Shown here one piece after another: positions 35,826-45,658 of a stretch of 51,499 bases of DNA. Made by a program: the position numbers and the translations under genes. Origin of the DNA: Bondarzewia mesenterica. Lineage: Eukaryota > Basidiomycota > Agaricomycetes > Russulales > Bondarzewiaceae. The notes under the pieces were generated by a model. That model did no database searches. It saw only the letters and a program-made list of their open reading frames with translations, and was not told the DNA's origin. Where the stretch lies: assembly GCA_004802705.1 (NCBI GenBank), contig SGPL01000216.1, positions 1 through 51,499 on the forward strand, written 5' to 3'. The number at the start of each line of letters is the position of its first letter. Within the stretch, counting starts at the first letter, position 1.

Positions 35826-37943
35826 CTACACCTTCCGTTTGCGGAGAGAAACCTTCCAGGACATGAGTTTGAAAATAGGCAAAGGAGGCCCTATCAAGTC
35901 GCTCTCGTCCGCGGCTTTGAAGTCATAGTTGGTTATCAGGTGAGCCAAAGTTGCCTTGATTTCTTCGACAGCGAGAGCTCGACCAGCGCTAATCAAGTAG
36001 ATATGTCAGCAATGTGCAACAGTCACGGCAAGTCGGGTACTCCCCATGTATGTCGTCCGTGACCAAACAACAAGCTGTTCGAAGTACTGACGAGGCTGCT
36101 TGTGGGCTTGGTCTTATCGGCGTGACGGAATCCATCGAAGCGCAAGGGATCCGACCAAATAGTCTGAGTAGGTCGAAAATTAATTCAGCAGTTGGAAGTT
36201 ATCAGTGAAAAGCACTGCAACGTACTTCGCTGCGATTCAATGCTGGCTGGTTTAGAGCGATACGGGTACCAGCGGGGACGCTGAAGCCATTCGAGAAAGT
36301 GTAGTCGCGGCGAACCTGGCGCAACATTGCATCTACGAGAGAAGGTCCCTTCAGGCAGTCGTTGCGAGCGTATAAAGTAGAAAACGCACGAGGTGTCAAA
36401 GGCGACAACCTTACCGACTCTCTGATGAAGCTGTCGAGCTTAAACATGTCGTCTAATGCGTCCGCGGTAAAACCATGGGTAAGGATGGCTTGCTCTATCT
36501 CTTCCCGGAGGGCTGGTAGATACTCAGCATGGCGCACAAGGTCATAGATGGTACGTAGGAGGGTCTGAAAACAGGAAAGTGAATATTCGAGACAGAGGAA
36601 GTGGATGCGATGGCGAAAGCTCACCAGGCCCGTCGACAAAATACCCGCGAAGTTGAGGAAAAGAAGACGGCTGACGATATCCGGAGTTTGCGCTCGCTGC
36701 TCGTTCGTCTCGTCTAGAAGCCACGTAAGAGTGTCATTCTGTATGTCAAAATGCAAATTAGCCTTCCATAACACCTGAAGTAAGCAGGAGCCCATACCGG
36801 TTTTCCCGGATAGTCTTTTCCGTGATGATCCATGTTGTGCAACCGCTCCTGCACCATACCCATCCAAAATTGTGCACCTTTACTTATGTTTTTCCCAAGT
36901 CTAGCGATCGGGGGTGCTACAAATCTATATTGAACGACATTAGGAGGACTCCACACGATTATATCCAGCCTATGGGATACGTACGGCTGAAGCCACGTCG
37001 GAAAGAGGTTGATGGCGGTGGCGGATTGGACGATGTTGAAACTGTGGCCAACGGTAAACTCGATATAGCGAGAATCTCGGCCTGTGATCTAGTCAGCAAA
37101 CGAAACGCAACGGATAGACGACATACAGAGGGGGAGACCGACGAATAGCCGATTACTGGCTCTTGACACAACCTGCTTCACCAAGTCGTACAATATCACG
37201 TCAGCCCATCCTGGCAAGTGAGCTAATCAACGACGGACTGCAGGAAGGCTTTGGCAGTGTACATACCAGTATGGTTCACGCTGCGCAGCTCATCGTTACA
37301 CGTCACTACAAGTTCGTCCAGGACATCGGCACTGCGGGCTTTGAGGTGACGGTTCATTCCTATTCTTGTTGTCTCATTTTGGTATTGATCATGGACGAAG
37401 TGGTCGCCAAGGGTATAGCGTATCTGGAGAACCTAGAGAGGATGGCGTCCATGAGATCCTGTGACTTCCTCCTATCTTAGCTAAAATACGTACCTCGTTG
37501 TTTACCTCGTAGGGCTGTGTCAGCTCATCCGACTCCTTCAATAATTCGATGGCCATTGCAGGGTCGCTTATGAGTGTAACCCATCCGGTCCATATTCTAA
37601 AGCGAAATGGCCTTGCGCCATACTGCGTTTCTAATACTCAGCAAATGATTCGTATGAACTTGGTATTTCACACCTTGTTGAAGCCTTCCATACACAACTC
37701 GGACCCGTACATCATGGACTTGATAGAATTCAAGAACCCAATCTTTGGCCCAATAGTCGGAACGTGCGAGTACTAGATTTTGTCGCGAGTGATCCTTTGT
37801 TTGAAACTCGCCGCGCAACTTGTTAAAAAAAAACAGCGCACCTTGCGCCGCTGCCAGAGACTCTCCAAAAACGACCAGAGTTCCCAAGTCCCGACGCCAA
37901 TAAGCATCGCCTTGGTGAACTGGCCCGCGTTCGGTAGGTTCAT
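35826..37943 (-). CDS. cytochrome P450-3, paralogue of P450-4, damaged heme-intron donor
   Basis: Ent-kaurene-oxidase-like P450. The presumed ATG at 37943 begins MNLPNAGQFTKAMLIGVGTW, with a weak anchor; exon 2 reads YSHVPTIGPKIGFLNSIKSM. Then YGARPFRFRIWTGWVTLISD, MAIELLKESDELTQPYE, VVSRASNRLFVGLPLC, FVAPPIARLGKNISKG, NDTLTWLLDETNEQRAQT, NFAGILSTGLTLLRTIYDLV, FIRESVRLSPLTP (ExxR), MLRQVRRDYTFSNGFSVPAG, WSDPLRFDGF and LLFGHGRHTCAGRALAV. It is collinear with P450-4 exon by exon. The intron splitting the heme Cys codon (35989-36044) starts GGGAGT where P450-4 has GTAAGC; the nearby GT gives a wrong frame. Without splicing at GG the heme cysteine is lost. The frame is open upstream into the acyltransferase gene, so this may be translated as a fusion. 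Stop at 35826. Confidence 0.8.
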
Positions 37944-39323
37944 ATGTATGTTCCATGTGTTCAGTCTGAGGGAGATGGAGCGAATTGGAGATACAGGCAG
38001 GGCCTCTGAATATAGGAGTCCAGCCTGGAACATGAACTCGCAATACCATCCCCAGGACGTAAGGAACCAGCACAACACCCATGCATATCCGACGATTCGT
38101 GAGAGCGTCATCGGTGGTGAGCGATTCAACCACACGAAGACTCGCTTGACTGACCCAATGACCGCGTCCTCGACCGTGATGGCTACCGCTTGCGCCATGA
38201 AGAACGGGAATGCGCCACGAACCAAGAACGACCATGGGCCGGAGGGGAAAAGGTGAGGGGCGATCTTAAAGTCGGCCAAGGCATGCGAGAATCCCGATAA
38301 CGCAAATCCGATGTAAAGCTGGCCATACCGAGACGCCAGGCTTCCCTGTCGGAGTCCCAAGCGTCTAACGGCCATTTTTCCGAGCCCTGACTGATGCTGG
38401 TTTAGAACTTATTAGCTTGAGCCTCAAGAGGAAGCATAGTTGTCACTAACGCGTCGCATCAACAGCTGCCACGTTCGACTGCCCGAAGGTCAAAATCAGC
38501 TCTGTTGGGTACAAACAGACGAGCTCACCTCCACAGTCGTCGGACAGTATAGGCCTCCATGGGGCTTCCGTAGAGAGCAGGCCAGAGATGTGGTTCTGAC
38601 AGACCCAGCGCGACGACTACTGCCGCAAAGAGAGAGAAATGCATACTGACCGTACATACACCGCTAAAAACCCAGAAAAAGGTCAAAAGGCAATAGTGTA
38701 CTATCGCCTGAGAAGCTACGTGGAGGTTGTCCGGGTGAGGGGGGCGGGACAGAAGGGGATTGAGATGGATGTAGGTCTGCGCAACATCCAGCAGTAGGAA
38801 GAACACCATAGCGCGGACAAGACTCCAGATCACAAATCTCCAGCGAGGAAGGTTTGGCTTCGGGGGTACATTGGATACCTGGATGGTCTTGTTGTAGAAC
38901 AATGTATGGCCTGCGCTATTTGCCGCGTACCTCGTAATTCCAGCCGACACCTCTTGGAAAGAGAACCACACGCAGCGTCCAGTATATTCTGTTGAAAAAT
39001 GGCCGCCGACTTGGATCGGTGGTATCCTTGTCATCGCGGTATGTGGCCAGAGGGTTTACGAGCAGTAAATGAAGCGCGTAGACGATGCCGTTGCCAATAC
39101 CGACACCCATCGCGTACTCTCCGTTTATGTTTTTGCTCCCGGGGAAGTGTGCGAGCCCAGGAAGGGATATAAAAACAAACAGGACCCAGAGAAAAACTTT
39201 CAGCGTCAGATTCTGAATCTGATACCATGCCAGGCAGAGTACGAGGAAAACATGGGGGATGACCCAGTTATTCAGAACTACCGAGGCTGGCGTTCGGTCG
39301 GCAGCTACTGGCAGAATTTCCAT
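37944..39323 (-). CDS. wax-synthase-type membrane acyltransferase, in-frame with P450-3
   Basis: Membrane-bound O-acyltransferase of the wax-synthase-domain group; fungal members acetylate terpenoid hydroxyls in the ER. The first ATG is 39323 (MEILPVAADRTPASVVLNNW); the frame upstream has none. Several transmembrane segments: VIPHVFLVLCLAWYQI, VFLWVLFVFISLPGLAHF, FVIWSLVRAMVFFLLLDV, IVHYCLLTFFWVFSGVCTV and FSLFAAVVVALGLS. Conserved pieces: GVGWNYEVSNVPPKPN, LWPALYGSPMEAYTVRRLW, SLASRYGQLYIGFALSGFSH (catalytic-type His) and AFPFFMAQAVAITVEDAVIG. Introns are GT-AG. The family-like C-terminus is near YSEALPVSPIRSI, but there is no stop there: the frame runs on through the P450-3 start at 37943 and only stops at 37773, inside the first intron of P450-3. 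Expected role: esterify a hydroxyl made by the neighbouring P450s. Confidence 0.85.
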
Positions 39324-40230
39324 GGTGCTGAGGCCCAAAGTTGTCAAAGAGATTCAAGAGAATCAGGATCGCCGTTAACCCAGGATCCGTGGTTTTTACA
39401 ATCATCGCCTCAGGACGCAATCAAGGCATCAAAGCATCGGAGACCATCCGTGGCAAAATTGAAGCCAAGTTAGCCAACCAGCACGTGAAATTTGGATTGT
39501 CCCCATCGGTCTCAATGAGATCTCAATATTGATAGATCTCTGATTGCTCCCGAAACCAGCATCTCCGATGCCGTCTCGTATCATCCTCTCGTGTCATTTT
39601 GGCGCCAGCAGGAATTCCGACAGTATTCCAAGCGGTAAATCGACGGTGCCGCAGACTTACCAGTTGGTGATGCGAAACCGCCGCAAGTTGGTTGAAATCT
39701 ATTTGAAACCCCAAAAAGAGTACGTCAGGCGCGACTTATCAGGCCATCGACCGCTCAGCCTGGTGCTATGGAGGAATTGATTCAGGGCTCCAACGATTCC
39801 GCGGTGTAAAATTGCGCTTGAAATCATACCCATAATCCCCCTTCGAATTACCCCCGAATCGCCCACCCTGGAGTTGCCCTGGAGTCTGAACGCCCCTATT
39901 GCATTGGCGCTATGTAAGTGTCTTGGACTTACGCGCTTGAATCTATTGACATGATGGACTTGAAGCTTGAAGTCGGGCCTCAACCAAGTTCGACTGCAGG
40001 CTAGCCGAGCTCGCTGAGTCATACCTTAGAGCAAGGGAAAAAAAAAACTTCCGAGACGAGATAGGCCGGGATGGCATCGACTCTGCAGGACTCGAGAGTT
40101 GGTTTTAAATTTCAGGCCCAGCCAGCGCACAACACTATGTATTGGCGAAGGCTTTACATTGGCAGATTAACAAAGTACATCTCGCAGGTCGAAATTTCTA
40201 TAGGCTATACAATTACAACATCTCTGCCAA
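39324..40230. promoter_or_regulatory. acyltransferase upstream region
   Basis: No coding sequence recognised in 907 bp between the 3' end of UGT-2 and the acyltransferase start, both on the minus strand. A CACGTG palindrome occurs near 39482. The shared cyclase/P450-5 element was not found here. Confidence 0.35.
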
Positions 40231-41969
40231 TCAGATGAACTCAAGGAAACGTTTCACCTCACCAGCCGACACACCACCCTCCTCCCAAGCGCTGTTGAGT
40301 TCTTTGCAGATCTTGTCCACCGCCGCCTGCTTCTTCGCGTGCTCGGCCTCGTTGAAGAACGCCTTGTTCAGCACCTCCTCCGCCTCCTTAGTGACAGCTT
40401 CGATGGTGCCAACAGGCGTGTGGCCGTTGCTCTTCCTTGGTTGCATGCCCAGAGGGCCTCCCCTCACCTCCTCGAGCTCGTATCCGGCCCCGAGTACCTG
40501 GGCGACGAGGATCGCCAGCAGAGGCTGGTCATATTGCAGCGGCCAGCAGATCATGGGCACACCCGAGCACAGACTCTCCTTTGTTGACGTGAAGCCGGCG
40601 TGCGAAAGGAACCAACCCGTCGAGGGGTGGGAGAGGATGTACTCTTGCGGTGCCCACTTGAGGACAAGGCCAAGCTCGGACTTAGCGAAGCGCTCGGGCA
40701 GAGGAGCAGCATGCTCGCCGTGGGCCAAGACCTAGTAAAGATCGTTGTAAGCAATAAGAAGCGAGTGATGCAAATGATGAGCGCACGAAGGGTATGCCGA
40801 GCTTCAACACGACATCCATGAAAGCGTGGAACTTCTCAGGCGTGTCGTGAGTAGTTATGGAGCCAAAGCCAATCTGACAGTGACAGCTCAGTGGAAGTAG
40901 AAGTTGGGTTTTGATTATACGCACATAAAGGACAGATTTGAGTGCCTTGCCGTCTAGGAACTTGGTGACCTCGGGATCGACAGTGGCGATGTCTACCGGT
41001 CGGTTGTTGTCGCCGACCGTAAACAGGTCGCGGCCGCGCGCCTTCATGGTCGAACGCAAGTGTGCCGCCTGTTGAGGCTCGAGCACCTCTGACGTTCCAG
41101 CTAACATCGCGTCACACGCAAGCCACATCTGGGTGCTCTTGGCGGCCAAGACGTGAATGGCAAAAGGCGGCGCCTGTGTAATCTAGTTGAATTAATTTGA
41201 GTAAACGCTGGCGTACATGAACAAAACAGCAGGAACGAACCGGCTGGGGGAACAGTTCGTTGCCGCTGATGGTGGGGAAACCGGGTATAGGGAGTGCCTT
41301 GTTCTGTGAGTATAGTGTTTTGAGCAAAAGAAGGGACTCGAAAGACGGAGAAGGACTTGCCTGGTCGTAGCTTGCCATAGCCATGAAGTCAATGTCCATG
41401 AGTCGGTCTATGTCGTCGCCCCAGCGGTGAAGGTTATTGTACAAAGCCGATAGAGGACCCGGGTACCAAAATATGATCTTGGGAGTTTTGTTCTTAGACA
41501 ACTTGCGAACGATGCTGCCAGTGTCGTATGGGCCCATCTGTAATTGACATGCTCAGAAAAATGTCGCAAACAGAGGGGTCAGAATGGCTCACCTCGCCGA
41601 GGAAGCAGTCGGGCTTGATGCTGGCGGTCTCTAGTAGCTTAGCGTAGACCTCTTCAAACTCGGCTTCAATGCTCTCGCCGTCAAACATGGCGGCCTTCGA
41701 TAGGGTATAGTAACTGCCGTGGAGTAAAACTTGGTGTTAGCCTCTACGCATCAAGATAGTCTGAACGCTGACTTGACATTTTCTGCGCTTTTCCCGCCCA
41801 AATCGTGAGCCAGCAGAGCGCGTGCTCTGGCGGGATCCATAAGCCTGGAGTCGAAGATCATGCTGACGACGATGTCGGGCTCCGCCATGATCAGGCGGGA
41901 GACGAAACCAATCTGAGGCCGTAGATGTCCGTAAAGCCCATACGTAAACGCAACGATGTGGCGAGGCAT
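40231..41969 (-). CDS. UDP-glycosyltransferase UGT-2 (GT1)
   Basis: GT1 enzyme that would glycosylate the cluster's triterpenoid. The start at 41969 (MPRHIVAFTYGLYGHLRPQI) carries the N-domain GHLRP motif. Then FDSRLMDPARARALLAHDLG, SIKPDCFLGE, RKLSKNKTPKIIFWYPGPLS, DIDFMAMASYDQ, ALPIPGFPTISGNELFPQP, FLDGKALKSVLYIGFGSITT, GIPFVLAHGEHAAPLPERF, and the donor box LKWAPQEYILSHPSTGWFLS / HAGFTSTKESLCSGVPMICW / PLQYDQPL. The usual HCGxNS of the box is HAGFTS here, so Cys and Asn differ. The C-terminal helix ends GEVKRFLEFI with a stop at 40231. About seven introns; 41304-41360 is GC-AG with donor GCAAGT. No frame break. Length is about 460 residues. Low identity by eye to UGT-1, so not a recent duplicate. 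Confidence 0.9.
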
Positions 41970-42276
41970 GTTGAAGAGCGAGCTGTTGAATGAGTAGTAA
42001 AAGGCTAGAGTTAATGTCTCTGAAAACCCATCGGCTTGAAAGATGCAGCAAGTGCAGACTTATTTGCACTACTTACTCTGCATGACGCGCTACGTTTTTC
42101 CGCGCCAATTGAGAGTCATCGGACCGATGCTTGACCTTGCACCGCGCAGATGACAGATGCCTAGGTTTGGACTGTTGGGGATATCCAGCGTTCACAACAC
42201 CATCACTGATACTATCAGTACGCGTTAATCGGGCACTGGCCAGTGGCGTTCAAGACAAAGCTGCCCGATGCCGGAT
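41970..42276. other. intergenic upstream of UGT-2
   Basis: The 307-bp upstream region of UGT-2. No coding sequence and no copy of the shared promoter element seen. Confidence 0.4.
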
Positions 42277-42720
42277 TTAGAATGAATACAGCTCAGGGCT
42301 GGGAGTCTTGACCTTCTTGTACGATCCGGCAAGACCTCCAAATGCCGCAATCTTCGGGTTCGTATACAGTCAGTGAGCAACGAAATTTCAAATAGGAATG
42401 ATGAGACGCTCACTGGTATCGATGGGCCGGATATTCCACATCATCATGGTTATCGTTGCTGATGAGTGAGAGGCAGCCTGAGGCAACATGCGTTCAATGT
42501 CCGAATCGGTGCTGGCGGCTCCGCGGAAACCCGATGAGAGGCTCAAACCCCGAGTCCAAACGTACCCAGGAAATCTGTTCATAGCGTGGTAGGGCGAGAG
42601 AGGCTGAGTGCTCACAATGAAAACGGCGTCGTCTTCGGAGGTCAGATGATAGCGATTTGACCAATTTGTTTTACGAATAGGGTCGGATGAGGTCGACCAT
42701 CTTCATATGAAATACTATAG
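42277..42720 (-). CDS. small unknown protein
   Basis: A short gene I do not recognise, about 100 residues. A long exon reads SEDDAVFIVSTQPLSPYHAM, NRFPGYVWTRGLSLSSGF, STDSDIERMLPQAASHSSAT and TMMMWNIRPIDT. A GTGAGC donor at about 42412 splices to a last exon KIAAFGGLAGSYKKVKTPSP ending ELYSF with TAA at 42277. The sequence composition and the splice junction support real coding. No signal peptide, transmembrane segment or metal motif. The start is uncertain: the frame is open upstream to about 42712 without a clear ATG, so a small first exon may be missing. It lies between UGT-2 and P450-4 on the same strand. A role in the cluster is not implied by its sequence. Confidence 0.45.
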
Positions 42721-43108
42721 CCAGCGCTTTTCTTCTACTTCTCATGAATATTTCGGTCTGATGTGCGCGTTCGTGATAGCACTTCCACTGTCGTGCTGCT
42801 GCCTCGTGCAGCAAGTTCAAGTTCAAGTGGCGGCTACCTCACCTTGCCTCACGCGCGTGCTCGCCGCTGTGACCTACACAGGTCTTAGACTAACTTAAGC
42901 TTGGCTGAACCTATTATTACAAACAACAGCAGACACAGAACCGTTCATAAATTCCAACTGTAGTACATGTCCGAGCGTCATCAACCGCATCTATGTATGA
43001 TGGAGGGACTGTGAGGCGTGGTCCCAGTGAATGCTCGCCCATATCTAATAATACATGTCATCAGCTGAAGTGTTCTGTGAGCGAGTGGGATGAAAATTTA
43101 CAAATCTG
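42721..43108. other. intergenic, no gene recognised
   Basis: A 388-bp gap between the small unknown gene and the 3' end of P450-4. Nothing is recognised. Confidence 0.4.
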
Positions 43109-45232
43109 CTAGGTACTTGAGCGTTTACGGACGTTCGCCTTCCAAGATATGAGCTTGAAGAGAGGAAGAGGGCGTCCTTCGAGCTCGCTCGCTTTCGATG
43201 GCTTCAAGTCGTAGTTAATGATCAGATAAGCCATGATCCCTTTGATTTCTTGCACTGCAAGAGCGCGACCCGCGCTGCAAATAAAGGAAGTGATGAATTA
43301 CGGAAGAGTAGATGGACGGAAGCAGGCTTACCAAACATGGCGTCCATGACCAAACAGCCAATTGTTCGACGTGCTTATGAGCCTGTTTGTCGGAGCCTCA
43401 TCAATGTAGCGGAAGGGATCGAATCGCAACGGGTCGGGCCAGATGTTCTGAAAAGGTTACAAGTCAACGACTGACCAAAGAAGACGGGCACAGGAGAAAA
43501 CGAACCTCGTCCAGGTTCAGAGCCGCTTGGTTCAGCACGAAAATCGTACCAGCAGGGACGCTAAAGCCGTCCGAGAACGTAAAGTCTCTGCGTACTTTAC
43601 GCAGCATCGTATCTGGAAAAATTCGCCAGGTTGCTTTCGCGATAGGTAGAGACAATAGTAACGAAATACTCACGAGGTGCAAGAGGAGTCACCCTCTGCG
43701 ACTCCCTCACGAAGCTGTCTAGTTTGTACATCTTGTCCAGCGCGAAGCCTTCGGCCTCAACGACTTGTTCGACTTCTTCCCGAAGCTCTGGAATGTACTG
43801 GGCATGTCGAACGAGGTCGTAGATAGCACGAAGCAGGGTCTGTGAAAAACATCGGTCTAGCGGCAATTACGAGAAGAAGCACGCAAAGGAAGCCTCACCA
43901 GCCCTGTGGACAGTATGGCTGCGAAGTTGACGAATACGAGTCGACTGAGAAGATTTGACATTTCACGTCGCTCCTCATTCGTCTCATCAATAAGCCAGCT
44001 GAGAAAATCGTTCTTCGTAGATACCCTAGAAGATCAGTGTTCGGTTCAAAAACGTTGATATAGGATAGAGCTTACCGGCTTGTCTGTGTAGTCCCGACCG
44101 TAACGGTCGATGCTGTCTAGTCGCTCCTGAGCAATTTTCGCCAAGTAGCCTGCCGCTTCGCGTGCGTCTTTCTTGCGCTTAGAGACGAACGGCGCGATGA
44201 TGCTATAGCCACGAAAAGTAAGAAACTGGACAAACTCATTCAAGATGGGAACGGCCTTACGGTTGAATCGACTTGGGAAAGAAGTTGATGATGCTGGCGG
44301 CGTTGAAGATGTCAAAGGTGATCCTGATGGTAAACTTGACATAGTCGGGGTTTCTGCCTTGTTGGTTTGGCTGTCAATAGGGCCGAATGGTTAGGCGAAC
44401 AGCCGAACTCACATATTGGCAAACCGATAAACAAACGGTTGCTCGCTCGCGATACGACCTTCGTTACCACATCATACACGCTGACCGTTTTCCATTCTAA
44501 GTAGTAAAAAATCAGATGCACGCCTAGATGAGACATTGGAAGAAGTAAATACCAACCAAATTCGGCCTGCTGCAGTTCATCATCACATGCAGCCATGACT
44601 TCATCAAAGACGACGGGAGCGCAATCGGCAAGGTTACGATTCAGTCCAATTCTAATAACCTCGTTGTGGTACTGATCGTTGGATATTTGTCGGCCGGCAG
44701 TGTAGGGTATCTGAAGAAGCTGAGTGGAAATAACGGCGCCATTACTTCAAGTGTCCCAGTATCTATCCGAGCACCAGATGTACCTCGTCTGTGGCCTCCT
44801 TGGGCTGCATCAGCTCGTCTGATTCCCTCATCATCTCGTCAGCCATTCTACGGTCGCTTATCACGACTGTCCATCCTGTCGGCGTACAAACACGGAAAGG
44901 CTCGCCGCAGTACTGCAAGACGTGCAGACATACACTGTCGGTGATGTCGGCGACAATGGCAACGTGTGCAAACGCACCTTCTTGAAGCCTTCCATGCACA
45001 TCTCTTGCGGATACATCATGAACTTGATGCCATTGAAGAACGACAGCCGTGGACCAATAATTGGGACATCAGTGTACTGATTCTTGACTGGTTATTTGGA
45101 CATGAGTTCTGGAACGTCATTCAACCAATCGCTCACCTTGGACGAGCTCCGCCGGAATATGCTTTGTAGCAGCAACCCTAGTAGCCAAAGGCAGGTAGCG
45201 GCAAGTAACGTCGGTGCCAGTACTTCTGGCAT
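43109..45232 (-). CDS. cytochrome P450-4, intact paralogue of P450-3
   Basis: Ent-kaurene-oxidase-like P450, ER-anchored. The start at 45232 gives MPEVLAPTLLAATCLWLLGL, a strong membrane anchor, then the hinge YTDVPIIGPRLSFFNGIKFM. Landmarks: YCGEPFRVCTPTGWTVVISD, SDELMQPKEATDE, VVSRASNRLFIGLPIC, FDIFNAASIINFFPKSIQP, NDFLSWLIDETNEERREM, VNFAAILSTGLTLLRAIYDL, FVRESQRVTPLAP (ExxR), MLRKVRRDFTFSDGFSVPAG, WPDPLRFDPFRY and the heme loop WLFGHGRHVCAGRALAV, with CAGR in place of CPGR. The last residues are KANVRKRSST and the stop is at 43109. All 12 or so introns are GT-AG, in the same positions as P450-3. The pair is a duplication now separated by the acyltransferase, UGT-2 and a small gene. Divergent from P450-5 across 426 bp. 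Confidence 0.9.
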
Positions 45233-45453
45233 GTCGTCCTACAGTCGCAGGCTTTGGCAGAGGTCGAGTTTTTCGAGCCCAGTCTGACAATGTCTGGCGC
45301 GTTTTAGACGGGCCGCCGTGGCCGCGTCAAACTTGGCATGGCCACTAGTGGCGTCTTGAGCGCGATGAATTGAGTTCATCTATGGATCATTTCCATGGGG
45401 CCATAGAGCTCCATAGAGTAAGGACTAGTAATGACCAATACGAGCGTCAAAGC

Positions 45454-45543
45454 ACCGTTGGTGTGTCAGGTTCCTGAGGTGTTGCCGTACCTTATGTACG
45501 GCATGTATACGGCATGTGGAATTCACCGACCGCGATTCTCCAG
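45454..45543 (+). promoter_or_regulatory. two-part promoter element shared with the cyclase gene
   Basis: Block 1 (45454-45478) is identical over 25 bp to the cyclase upstream block; block 2 (45508-45543) matches at 30/36. The 29-bp spacer here (2 bp at the cyclase) contains an extra TACGGCATGT copy, so part of block 2 is tandemly repeated. It lies 115-205 bp before the P450-5 start, in the divergent promoter shared with P450-4. Confidence 0.8.
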
Positions 45544-45658
45544 GATTCTCCTAGACTGGTGACCAAGTCTCTAGATAGCGGGCGCTACGATTCTCCAGCG
45601 TCTGACCTTGGATAGACAAAGGCAGTGGGCTTTTTCCATCCTCCCTCGCTCATCCATC

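Noticed and set aside
37780..38256. 158-codon plus-strand open frame
   Set aside because: Antisense to the acyltransferase membrane domain.
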